Part shown: positions 1-8,757 of the stretch, in pieces
Layout of the letters: the number at the start of each line of letters is the position of its first letter
How positions within the stretch are numbered: the stretch's first letter is position 1
Notes under the pieces: generated by a model
Told to the model about the DNA's origin: nothing
The model's database searches: none
Seen by the model: only the letters and a program-made list of their open reading frames with translations
Translations under genes and position numbers: made by a program
Assembly: GCF_001583495.1 (NCBI RefSeq)
Contig: NZ_LQAQ01000034.1
Coordinates: forward strand, 1-64,000
Source of the DNA: Flammeovirga sp. SJP92
GTDB taxonomy: Bacteria; Bacteroidota; Bacteroidia; Cytophagales; Flammeovirgaceae
Length of the DNA stretch: 64,000 nucleotides
Direction: 5' to 3'

Positions 1-64
1 AGAATTATGGTTCGTAAAATGGTTTTTATGGTGGTTATTAAGCCACATCAAGAACCATAATTCT
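1..64. repeat. inverted repeat at window edge
   Basis: AGAATTATGGTTC (1-13) is the exact reverse complement of GAACCATAATTCT (52-64), with a 38-nt loop. ATTCTTCATTC then occurs twice just downstream (60-70 and about 80-90). It shares the ATGGTTCTTGA word with the inverted-repeat element at 20415-20507, so the two may belong to one intergenic repeat family. The element may extend beyond the window. Confidence 0.45.
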
Positions 65-95
65 TCATTCTTCCCTCTTAATTCTTCATTCAATT

Positions 96-1454
96 CTACA
101 GTGGTTGTTCTTGGTCTAAAACAATTTTAACGACTGAAACAAACTTATTGGTAGGTTGAACAGGTAACTGAAGTGCCCCTTCTACCCACTCTATATTTGA
201 ACCTGAAGATGCTAACAGTGTAGCACTTTTCACTTTTACTTTTTCGTTTAATGGAAGTTTGCCATCTTCTGGCCAATCAAAAACGTGAGCATAAACTACA
301 TTTCCTTTTGATGTATAAACACCCCATTCTGGTTTTTCAAATGGACTAGCTTTCGCTCCGTAAATGGCTTCTTCATTTTCCTTCATCCACTCTCCCATTG
401 TGTTCAAACGAACTACGCTTTCTTCAGGAACATTACCTAGGCCATCAGGGCCAATATTCAACAAGAAGTTACCGCCTTTTGATACAATGTCTACTAAACT
501 TTGGATCAATAACGTATCGCTTTTCCAGTTCAGATCAGAAGGTTTATAGCCCCAAGAACCGTTCATTGTGAAACATGCTTCCCAATCTTCATCAATTCCT
601 GTTGCCGGAACTTCTTTCTCTGGCGTACCAAAATCACCTACAAAATTTCCTTCCACATTGAAGCCCGCCATACCGTTACGTCCTTTGTCCACTCTATTGT
701 TGACAATTGTGTTGGGTTGTAAATCTAGAATGTAATCATACATTTCTTTACCCATTTCTGTAGTGTAATCAGCAATCCATTCTCCATCAAACCATATCAC
801 GCCAATATCTCCATAGTTGCTTAAAAGTTCTCCTACTTGTGGTTTTAAATAGTTTTTAAAATACTTCGGAAATTCAGGATTTGATTTTGTCTGATCTTTT
901 TGCCCGATGTTGTAATCAGGGTAAAATATGGATTGTGCTTGAGGGTGATGCCAGTCTGTGATAGAGTGATACAGACAGAAAACGATGCCTTGCTTTTTAC
1001 ATTCCTCAGCCATTTCTCTGATAATATCTCGTTTGAATGGTGAAGTATCCATGATATCATAATCGGTTACTTTTGAATCCCATAAACAGAAACCGTCATG
1101 GTGTTTTGAGGTCAGTACAATATATTTCATGCCTGCGTTTTTAGCTAATGAAACCCATTTTTCAGCATTGAAATCCACAGGGTTAAAACTACGTGGGTAC
1201 TTTTCATATTCCTCAATTGTCATATCTAATTTATCCATCACCCATTCGGCACCGCCCCAGCAGATCGAATCTTGGTATTCTCCGCCAAGCATAGAGTAAG
1301 CACCCCAGTGGATAAACATGCCAAAACGAGCATCTCTCCACCATTCCATACGTTCATCATCGGTTAGTTTCACTTCTTCTGTTTTTTTGACAGAATTACA
1401 TGCAAAGCCTAAAAGCATTGTAGCTAAGCAGATCAGTTGTGTGTATTTTCTCAT
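96..1454 (-). CDS. GH29 alpha-L-fucosidase, lipoprotein
   Basis: This gene encodes an exo-acting alpha-L-fucosidase of glycoside hydrolase family 29, which removes terminal L-fucose by a retaining mechanism. The N-terminus ends in a lipobox (LGFAC, Cys19), so it should be membrane-anchored. Family hallmarks are visible: RFGMFIHWGAYS near residue 43, the HHDGF segment near 118, and IWFDG around 220 with Asp223 in the usual nucleophile position. The LLNIGPDG block near residue 330 is typical of the barrel's C-terminal end. Length (452 aa) fits a GH29 lacking extra carbohydrate-binding modules. It is 10 bp downstream of the lyase gene and so probably the last gene of that operon visible here. 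Family is firm; linkage specificity (alpha-1,2, 1,3 or 1,4) cannot be read from sequence. Confidence 0.93.
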   Translation of the reverse strand: MRKYTQLICLATMLLGFACNSVKKTEEVKLTDDERMEWWRDARFGMFIHWGAYSMLGGEYQDSICWGGAEWVMDKLDMTIEEYEKYPRSFNPVDFNAEKWVSLAKNAGMKYIVLTSKHHDGFCLWDSKVTDYDIMDTSPFKRDIIREMAEECKKQGIVFCLYHSITDWHHPQAQSIFYPDYNIGQKDQTKSNPEFPKYFKNYLKPQVGELLSNYGDIGVIWFDGEWIADYTTEMGKEMYDYILDLQPNTIVNNRVDKGRNGMAGFNVEGNFVGDFGTPEKEVPATGIDEDWEACFTMNGSWGYKPSDLNWKSDTLLIQSLVDIVSKGGNFLLNIGPDGLGNVPEESVVRLNTMGEWMKENEEAIYGAKASPFEKPEWGVYTSKGNVVYAHVFDWPEDGKLPLNEKVKVKSATLLASSGSNIEWVEGALQLPVQPTNKFVSVVKIVLDQEQPL

Positions 1455-1464
1455 TGTCTGTTTC

Positions 1465-4140
1465 TTATAGTTCTATATTGTATCCAGCAGGGTATTCCTG
1501 TTGATGTTCTCCTTTGATGGTAATAATCACCTCATCATTTGACGAGTAATAGTATTGTCCTTTTTCGAAACGCAGTTCAGCCGACACATCATTTCCGTTT
1601 TTTGAGGCAATGGTATAATCGTTGAGTGTTAAGCGCTTTCCTTTTCCTAAGTAGAGGTAATCGAGCTGATTGTCTTTGAATGATGTCACTCCAAAAACAC
1701 CATTAAACTCCACTCCGTTTTGTAGTTTATGTGATTCGTTATCAGTAGAAGAAATAATATTTTGAATTAAACCTTTCTTGGATTCTACTTGTAATGCTGT
1801 GATTTCACTTTTGTTTTTCTCTAAAGAAGAGACATTTACCAAAGAAGATTCTCCTTCAAAATAAGATTCAAAAACGGCTACAAATGGATCTTTCAGTGCA
1901 TTGCTGTTTTGTCTCACAATCAAAGTTGGCGTTCCTTCAGGACTGCTATTGACGGCCTGAGGTGTGATATCATTTCTCAACGTGACTGCAGGTGCTTCGA
2001 CTTGGAAGAGTGATCGGTTATTTTGACCTACCATCCACATATCTGTCACTAGGCTTGGCGATACCGCATTGATGGTCCATCGAGCTTTAAAATCCTGTTC
2101 CCAGTTTGCTTTCTTTGGATTCTTGAAATAAGTATAACCTTTGTGATAAGTTGGTCCTAAACTGTTAACCGCTGTTGTTGAAATACTTTTATCATCTGCA
2201 GTGTACAATTGAAAATCATTTCCGAGGTTGTGATAGAGGTAATCATTTTCATCCAAATCAGAACGGAAGATATCTACATAGTAACCTGCATTTTCTGAAG
2301 TTCTGATCATGGCAACTAAACGTCTTTTTTCAGAAGCTGATATATCTGTAAAAGAACAGTTTTTTGAAGTCACCTTAGTATTGTAAAAACCGTTATCTCC
2401 AATTTCAGGATCAATTCCATTCACAACAATTTCCCCTTTTGAATAACCTGGAAGTACGGTATTCGATCCCGTTGCACCACTGAAGTATTTGAAATCTTCC
2501 GTCCAGTAAGATTCATAAGCGGAAGATTTTGGTGAAATCGCCCATCCTTTTGCATATAACTGCATTGCTAATCCATTGGCAGAAAGGTGGGCTCCTTTAT
2601 CTCCACCGTACAGTGTAAACATCATTGCATTGTCAGCATCATTGCCATTTTTTTGAATAACATGACGGTGACGTTCAGAATATACTGATTCTTTGAATGG
2701 AAGTTTTCCTTCCACATTTGAAAGAGGTTGATATAAAGAGATGCCTTTCCAATCAAAATTATCACGCTGGTGCTGTCCTAAATCCACACCTTTCTGTATG
2801 ATCGCCGCCATTTGTGATGCTCCCTCCTGATTTCCTTCTTTCACATAATACGCCATTACATCTTCAAAAATGTCATACCCAAACGGGCCTCCTCTCATAT
2901 CTCCAAAAACAACCAAATTACCTCTTGCATCTAACCAATTCAGATTGGCTAAAACAGCTTTCAAAATCATGGGGTTGTTGCCCATTGTGTTGATGTTGTT
3001 ATTGTAAAGCTTTAAGCCCATATCAAACACCGTTGGGATCATACCAGATGCGTAACCCGGCGACTCTGGCCAAAGTCCCGTTTTTTCATCCCAAACCTTC
3101 ATAATATCCGGCAATGCGGCGTGATAATCTGTTGTGATTTCTGTGTAGTACGGAATGTAATAGTCCTTTCCTTTTCCATCTTTATAGAAATCGTTCGGCT
3201 CCAATACCAACATACTGTTCAAGATATTTTTAAAGCCATTGACATTCCAATTTCCTCTTTTGCCACCTCTGATTAAACCTAAATCGATATAACGCTTGAA
3301 TACAACGCCCGACACTTCCACTACACTTTTGTTGATTTCTTTTAAATGCTCATGCGGATGATCTTGAAGGTAGTAATACAGAAAATCGTAAATGACTGCC
3401 GCACTGACTTGTGTGTTATCATGAATTTGCTCTACGTCATAATAACCTAAAATTCCACCTGGTTCATATCCCCCAGGTCCTTTTGTTGCTTTGTTAGGAT
3501 CTAAAGGTGGTTCCATATAGTAAGTCCCTAAAATCCACGTCCAATAGATATCCGCTGCAAACTTTGCGTACTTATCGTCTTTTGTCAACCAATAAAGAAA
3601 AGCCGCTTCCTCCCCTAATTTTAAAATATCGAGGTTGTTGTATCGAATCATATGACCTGATTTTTTGTAAGGCACTTTTACATATGATTTATCACTGCTT
3701 GAACGGTCTATACCCAGCATGTCGCCCGATTCGCTATAAGGAATTCGATCTTCCAAAGGGACGTTGATATAATTATTCCATCTACGCATACCAGGAAAAC
3801 GAACCGTGGGTACGGGTGCATTGCCAGTGCCATAATCCCAGTCTTGATTTTTATTGATGTAGCACTGTGTAAAACGTTCTCCCTCTTTCCAGTACATAGA
3901 AAGGCGTGATGTGATCCATTCCGGATCATTCATATGACGAAGTACATAGGGCGTAATTCTATTGCTAATTTTTTGATAAGATTGCTTTGCCCAATCCTGT
4001 TCCTCTATCTTCTTCAGAACTTCTGCTCTATCATTTTCCTTCACATAAATTGTAGGATGATTGACAGGCGATTCTTTACAGGAGACAAAGATGTTCAGTA
4101 AGATCAATAGGGGGAATATGATGTAATTAGATTTTCTCAT
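1465..4140 (-). CDS. heparinase II/III-like polysaccharide lyase, lipoprotein
   Basis: This is a large exported lipoprotein (891 aa; lipobox NIFVSC, Cys21). The first ~430 residues look like the alpha/alpha-toroid of polysaccharide lyases, with regular helices and Trp/Tyr-rich patches such as YWLTKDDKYAKF. The rest looks like a beta-sandwich. The segment GAHLSANGLAMQLYAKGW followed by YFSGATGSNTV (about 535-590) matches the conserved central-domain core of heparinase II/III-like lyases. It would cleave a uronic-acid-containing glycan by beta-elimination. The length resembles ulvan lyases of family PL40, but I cannot assign a PL family from sequence alone. It sits 10 bp upstream of the fucosidase gene in the same operon. 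Fold is fairly sure; substrate is unknown. Confidence 0.72.
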   Translation of the reverse strand: MRKSNYIIFPLLILLNIFVSCKESPVNHPTIYVKENDRAEVLKKIEEQDWAKQSYQKISNRITPYVLRHMNDPEWITSRLSMYWKEGERFTQCYINKNQDWDYGTGNAPVPTVRFPGMRRWNNYINVPLEDRIPYSESGDMLGIDRSSSDKSYVKVPYKKSGHMIRYNNLDILKLGEEAAFLYWLTKDDKYAKFAADIYWTWILGTYYMEPPLDPNKATKGPGGYEPGGILGYYDVEQIHDNTQVSAAVIYDFLYYYLQDHPHEHLKEINKSVVEVSGVVFKRYIDLGLIRGGKRGNWNVNGFKNILNSMLVLEPNDFYKDGKGKDYYIPYYTEITTDYHAALPDIMKVWDEKTGLWPESPGYASGMIPTVFDMGLKLYNNNINTMGNNPMILKAVLANLNWLDARGNLVVFGDMRGGPFGYDIFEDVMAYYVKEGNQEGASQMAAIIQKGVDLGQHQRDNFDWKGISLYQPLSNVEGKLPFKESVYSERHRHVIQKNGNDADNAMMFTLYGGDKGAHLSANGLAMQLYAKGWAISPKSSAYESYWTEDFKYFSGATGSNTVLPGYSKGEIVVNGIDPEIGDNGFYNTKVTSKNCSFTDISASEKRRLVAMIRTSENAGYYVDIFRSDLDENDYLYHNLGNDFQLYTADDKSISTTAVNSLGPTYHKGYTYFKNPKKANWEQDFKARWTINAVSPSLVTDMWMVGQNNRSLFQVEAPAVTLRNDITPQAVNSSPEGTPTLIVRQNSNALKDPFVAVFESYFEGESSLVNVSSLEKNKSEITALQVESKKGLIQNIISSTDNESHKLQNGVEFNGVFGVTSFKDNQLDYLYLGKGKRLTLNDYTIASKNGNDVSAELRFEKGQYYYSSNDEVIITIKGEHQQEYPAGYNIEL

Positions 4141-4205
4141 AGATGTAGAAGTGTTTCTGAAAACTGTAGATTATTATACTATACTTTTGATGAATTTTGG
4201 TGGTG

Positions 4206-4232
4206 AACCAGCACCTGAAACAGGTGCTGGTT
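4206..4232 (-). other. 12-bp perfect hairpin between operon genes
   Basis: AACCAGCACCTG (4206-4217) and CAGGTGCTGGTT (4221-4232) form a perfect 12-bp stem with a 3-nt loop. It lies 17 nt past the stop codon of the upstream gene in the minus-strand operon. The minus-strand transcript has no U-run after the stem, so it is more likely an mRNA processing or stabilising element than a simple terminator. A related hairpin lies at 10595-10617. Confidence 0.6.
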
Positions 4233-4248
4233 TTACTTTTTTTACTAT

Positions 4249-7200
4249 TTATTGCACAAATACTTTTGAGACATGATTTCCAACTACCACTAAGTAGATA
4301 CCTCTTGCCATTGTTGTAACGTAAGCACCTGATGCTGCAGTATGGTTTTTAATTTGTCTGCCTTCTAGATCATAGATTGCGATTTGCTCTCCTCCTTTCA
4401 AGTTATTTACCTGAATCGTTCCTACAGAAGCGATCACTTTGAAGTATTCTTGTGCTACATCAATAGAACTTACAATAGAAACTTTAAAGTTGATCACATA
4501 CTCTTCTGTATTACCCGCCTCAGCAGTAACCGTTACAGTATGCGATAATTCTCCTTCCGAAAGAATAATTTCACCTAAACCGCTTACATCAGCATCAATA
4601 TCACTTGCCGTTGCTCCAATCACCATCGTAGAAACTTCAGTTAAAACCACCTCATATGATTTCACTGTTTTATCAAAACCTGCAATTGTTTCACCGTTGA
4701 TTTGTAAATCGGATAATGTAGCATCATCTGATTTCAAGACTGTGAAGTTGATTGTATATTCCATAGTATTACCAGCTTCAGCGGTCACTACAACACTGTG
4801 AGACACCTCGTACGCGTCTAAAGCGATTGTGCCTACACCATTTACCATTGCGTCAGCATCTGTGGCTGTAGCGGCAATCTCCACGCTTGATGTCTTCGCG
4901 GCTAAAGTCACATCATAAGTTTGAGTAGCTGCATCAAACCCTGTTACTGTCACTCCATCAATTTGTAAATCGGATAATGTGGCAGCTTCTGATTTTAAAA
5001 CTGTGAAGTTGATCGTATATTCCATTGTATTACCAGCTTCAGCAGTCACTACAACGCTGTGAGATACCGCATACGCGTCTAAAGTGATTGTTCCTACACC
5101 ATCTATCATTGCATCAGCATCCGTAGCTGTAGCGGCAATCTCCACACTTGAAGTCTTCGCTGGCAAGGTCACATCATAAGTTTGAGTAGCAGCATCAAAA
5201 CCTGTCACTGTTGCTCCATCGATTTGTAAATCTGATAAAGTCGCAACTTCTGATTTCAATACTGTGAAATTGATCGTATATTCCATTGTATTACCAGCTT
5301 CAGCAGTCACTACAACGCTGTGAGACACCGCATACGCGTCTAAAGCGATTGTTCCTACACCATCTATCATTGCGTCAGCATCCGTGGCTGTAGCGGCAAT
5401 ATCTACGCTTGACGTCTTTGCTGGCAAGGTCACATCATAAGTTTGAGTAGCCGCATCAAAATCTGTCACTGTTGCACCATCGATTTGTAGATCAGATAAC
5501 GTGGCAACTTCTGATTTTAAAACAATGAAATTGATAACATAATCTTTCTTATTTCCTGCTTCAGCTTCTACAGTAATTACATGTTCTGTTTCATATTCTG
5601 TCAGAGTAACTTCTCCAACTCCTTCAAGAATTTCACTTGCATTATCCGCTAATGTTGCACCCACTACCACTGAAGTTGTTTTAGCAGGAAGTGTTACATC
5701 GTAGTTCAATACCATTGGATCAAAATTCTCAACAGTTACGTTGTTGACTTGTAAATCTGATAAGTTGGTATTCACAGATAGAGCAATTTTTGTGAAGTTG
5801 ATTGTGTATGTCTTCTCTTCACCGTTTTCTGCTGTTACTACGATTTCATGCTGCTTTTGATCCGAATCAATAGCAATTGCTCCTAAACCACTTGTAATGG
5901 TAGCTTTAGCGTTATTGGTCTCAGCTGAGATGTTTACTGATGTAGTTTCATTTGACAACAAAACATCATAAGTAAATGTGACAGGATCGAAATTGTAAAC
6001 TGATACATCATCAATTTTGATATCACTTAAAGTAGCATCTGCTGATTTTTCGGCTTTTAAGAATTTAAACCCATAAATATTGGCAGCATTAGTAGTTGAT
6101 GCAAGACAATATACTCTAACTATTGCAGGTGTATTGGCTTTCAATGCAATAGGTGCATTGATAAATCTGTCGTCTGCAGGTGTCCAATCTCCATCTACGC
6201 CTACAAATGGAACGTTGTATGATTTTGAAGGGTCTAATTCCCAATCTGTTCCCATTTCATAAGTTGAAACATTCAGGTAACTATCCGGTGTGTCAAATCC
6301 ATTTGTACATTGAATATTAAAACTGAATTCCGCATCAACTGGAGAGTAAACATAGTACTCTATAAACGTCTTATTTTTTGTCTCATTCACTCTACCAGGA
6401 ATCACATTCAAGCCTTCATAATGATAAACATCTTCTTGAATATCCAAGGCTTTATCAATTGCAACTTGGATTGGAGTAACGAAGTTGATTGTATATTCTT
6501 TTCTAGTTCCTGATTCTGCTGTAACCACAATAGTAGTACTCGTATTTCCTTCATTGATCATGAAATCATCACTTAATCCTTCTACACCTTGAGCAGCCGC
6601 ATCATTAGCAGTACCTCCAATCTTTACAGAACTTGTATTCATTGGCAATACGACTTTATAAGAAATCTTTTCAGGATCAAAACCTTCAATCTCCACATCA
6701 TTAACTGTTAATGTAGATAATGTAGCATCTGTTGATCCAACGTTTTCTTCAAATGAAATTCCATAAATATTGGCAGCATTTCCTGTTGTCGTCACACAAT
6801 AAAGTCTTAAAAGTACTGGTGTATTGGCTGTTAACATCACTGGAATGTTCACGTTTCTATCGTCTGCTTGAGTCCAATCTCCTACAACCCCCACAAATGG
6901 AACATTATATGATTTCGCAGGATCTAATGTCCATTCTCCACCTAGTTCATAAGTCGAAACATTCAGGTAACTATCTGGCGTGTCGTAACCGTTGGTACAA
7001 TTCACCTTCATGGTAAGATTTAAGTCAGTTGCAGAGTACACGTAATATTCAATGTAAGTACCGTTTTTCGTTGCATTCAATCTACCTGGAATGACATTCA
7101 TACCTTTGTAGTAATAGGCATCTTCTTGTATGTCCAATGCTTTGTTGTTGACGATTTCAATTGGAGTAACAAAATCAACTGTATATGTTTTCTTAGCTCC

Positions 7201-8655
7201 TGATTCTGCTGTTACAACAATGCTTGCTGTAGTTTTTCCTTCAGAGATTGTCAAATTATCATTTAATCCCTCAATACCTTGTGCCGCTGCGTCATTAGCT
7301 ACAGCTCCTAATTTTACAGAAGTAGTGTTGAAAGGAAGTGCCACTGTGTACTGAACTACATCAGGATTAAAACCTTCAATTTCAACATCATTAACCGTCA
7401 AAGTACTTAAAGTTGCATCTGTAGATACGCCTTCTGCTGGTGCTTCTGTAAAACTCAATTCAAAAATATCGGCCGCATTGTTCTGTTCCGTGATACCGTA
7501 TATTCTTAAAACACTTAGTTCGTTGGCATTAAAACTTAAAATGCCCTCAATGAATCTATCATCAAATCTACCCCAGCTTGTAAAAGGAATATTGTAAGAT
7601 AATTCTTCATTTAGTGTCCAATCACCCCCTAATGGGTAAGTAGAAATATTTAGAAAGCTGTTTGGTGTATCATAACCATTAGAACAGATAAGTTTTAATT
7701 GTATGTCTTGATCCGTTGCTGAATAAACATAATATTCGATATAGTCTCCATTTTGAATATTATTGAGTTTTGAATCATTACCCGCTATTCCATTGTTATG
7801 GTAGGCGTCAGAAAAACCATTTATGGTTGCTCCTACAGTTACTTCAATTGGTTTGAAGAAGTTAAGAACATACTCTTGTTGTGTATCACTTTCAGAAGTC
7901 ACAGTGATCGTCACTGGTGTAACATTTTCAGTAATTGTCACCTCTCCAGTTCCTGAAACAGACTTTGCGTTTGCATCATTTGCTTCAGCAGCAATCTGTA
8001 TTGTTGATGCACCTATTGGCAATGGAACGTCATAAGAAGTTACCGCTGGATCAAAACCATCAAGGGCTGTTCCATCAATTGTCAAACTTTTTAATGTTGC
8101 ATCTACTGAACCTGTTGACTCTTCAAATGAGATACCATGAATATTACATACCCAATCGTTAGCAACTGTATTAACATATGTAACTCTAACCGTGTATACT
8201 TCATCAGCCTCTAGTGTCAATGGAAAATAATAAGGGTTCTGGTGCGCCCAGTTATTTGTATTGAGGATGGATTGTGTTTCGCCTAAACCTTCTGCAGGCC
8301 ATGTTTCTGAAGTTGTTTTATAAGCACCAACATTTAGCTGTGCATTATCTTTTATTGTGCCTGCTAAAACTACCACTAAAAAATCACCTCCAACAGTAGA
8401 TTTTACTTGGTATTCTACATAAGCCCCTGGTTTTGAAGCTTCAATTTGAGTATCTGATATTTGTAAGTCTTGTCCGCTATCTGAAGCTTTTGTTGCAATA
8501 AGATGCTCAAGCAACAAAAATTCTGTTGTCGCATCTCCGTCAATAGTAGGTACCGCTCTTACTTTTTCAGCAACCACTTGTCCTACGGATTGGGAACAAA
8601 TGACTGATGAAAGCATCATAATACCAAGTATCAATTTTGTAAATAGATATTTCAT
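4249..8655 (-). CDS. multi-module T9SS surface protein with cadherin-like repeats
   Basis: This is a very large exported protein. I choose the Met at 8655 (MKYLFTKLILGIMML, signal peptide) over an upstream Met at 8694, giving 1468 aa. Reading from the N-terminus there are four CBM-like beta-sandwich modules of about 145-160 residues, marked by phrases like IEYYVYSATD and SYLNVSTYE. Three are separated by single cadherin-like beta-sandwich domains (ATLSxLxVNxVxxxGFDP...TVTAESGxxxxYxxNF). Then come six consecutive cadherin-like domains, nine in all. The last ~70 residues form a T9SS type A sorting domain (IAIYDLEGRQI ... ARGIYLVVV). No catalytic domain is visible. It probably displays glycan-binding modules on the surface beside the lyase and sulfatases. 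Three of the cadherin-like units are near-identical tandem copies (4740-5525). Confidence 0.85.
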   Translation of the reverse strand: MKYLFTKLILGIMMLSSVICSQSVGQVVAEKVRAVPTIDGDATTEFLLLEHLIATKASDSGQDLQISDTQIEASKPGAYVEYQVKSTVGGDFLVVVLAGTIKDNAQLNVGAYKTTSETWPAEGLGETQSILNTNNWAHQNPYYFPLTLEADEVYTVRVTYVNTVANDWVCNIHGISFEESTGSVDATLKSLTIDGTALDGFDPAVTSYDVPLPIGASTIQIAAEANDANAKSVSGTGEVTITENVTPVTITVTSESDTQQEYVLNFFKPIEVTVGATINGFSDAYHNNGIAGNDSKLNNIQNGDYIEYYVYSATDQDIQLKLICSNGYDTPNSFLNISTYPLGGDWTLNEELSYNIPFTSWGRFDDRFIEGILSFNANELSVLRIYGITEQNNAADIFELSFTEAPAEGVSTDATLSTLTVNDVEIEGFNPDVVQYTVALPFNTTSVKLGAVANDAAAQGIEGLNDNLTISEGKTTASIVVTAESGAKKTYTVDFVTPIEIVNNKALDIQEDAYYYKGMNVIPGRLNATKNGTYIEYYVYSATDLNLTMKVNCTNGYDTPDSYLNVSTYELGGEWTLDPAKSYNVPFVGVVGDWTQADDRNVNIPVMLTANTPVLLRLYCVTTTGNAANIYGISFEENVGSTDATLSTLTVNDVEIEGFDPEKISYKVVLPMNTSSVKIGGTANDAAAQGVEGLSDDFMINEGNTSTTIVVTAESGTRKEYTINFVTPIQVAIDKALDIQEDVYHYEGLNVIPGRVNETKNKTFIEYYVYSPVDAEFSFNIQCTNGFDTPDSYLNVSTYEMGTDWELDPSKSYNVPFVGVDGDWTPADDRFINAPIALKANTPAIVRVYCLASTTNAANIYGFKFLKAEKSADATLSDIKIDDVSVYNFDPVTFTYDVLLSNETTSVNISAETNNAKATITSGLGAIAIDSDQKQHEIVVTAENGEEKTYTINFTKIALSVNTNLSDLQVNNVTVENFDPMVLNYDVTLPAKTTSVVVGATLADNASEILEGVGEVTLTEYETEHVITVEAEAGNKKDYVINFIVLKSEVATLSDLQIDGATVTDFDAATQTYDVTLPAKTSSVDIAATATDADAMIDGVGTIALDAYAVSHSVVVTAEAGNTMEYTINFTVLKSEVATLSDLQIDGATVTGFDAATQTYDVTLPAKTSSVEIAATATDADAMIDGVGTITLDAYAVSHSVVVTAEAGNTMEYTINFTVLKSEAATLSDLQIDGVTVTGFDAATQTYDVTLAAKTSSVEIAATATDADAMVNGVGTIALDAYEVSHSVVVTAEAGNTMEYTINFTVLKSDDATLSDLQINGETIAGFDKTVKSYEVVLTEVSTMVIGATASDIDADVSGLGEIILSEGELSHTVTVTAEAGNTEEYVINFKVSIVSSIDVAQEYFKVIASVGTIQVNNLKGGEQIAIYDLEGRQIKNHTAASGAYVTTMARGIYLVVVGNHVSKVFVQ
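4740..5525 (-). repeat. three near-identical 261-bp tandem repeats
   Basis: Inside the surface-protein gene three consecutive cadherin-like units repeat with a period of exactly 261 bp (87 codons). The word TTCCATNGTATTACCAGCTT starts at 4759, 5020 and 5281. Differences between copies are scattered single bases, while the flanking units of the same family are strongly diverged. This indicates recent in-frame expansion. Confidence 0.9.
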
Positions 8656-8757
8656 AAGTAATATGTTAGTAAAAAAATTATATGTAACACTCATTAAAAA
8701 ATGAGTTCAAAAAGTTTCATTTCAATTCTGGCTATTAATCATTGCCGATAGTATTTA

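Noticed and set aside
4740-5525. CRISPR-like array
   Set aside because: The 261-bp periodic repeats are in frame, encode protein domains and have no spacers.
6732-7016. Plus-strand open frames inside the leftward surface-protein and enzyme genes
   Set aside because: They are shadows of strongly coding minus-strand frames and have no recognisable domains. The same holds for the other short frames inside identified genes.
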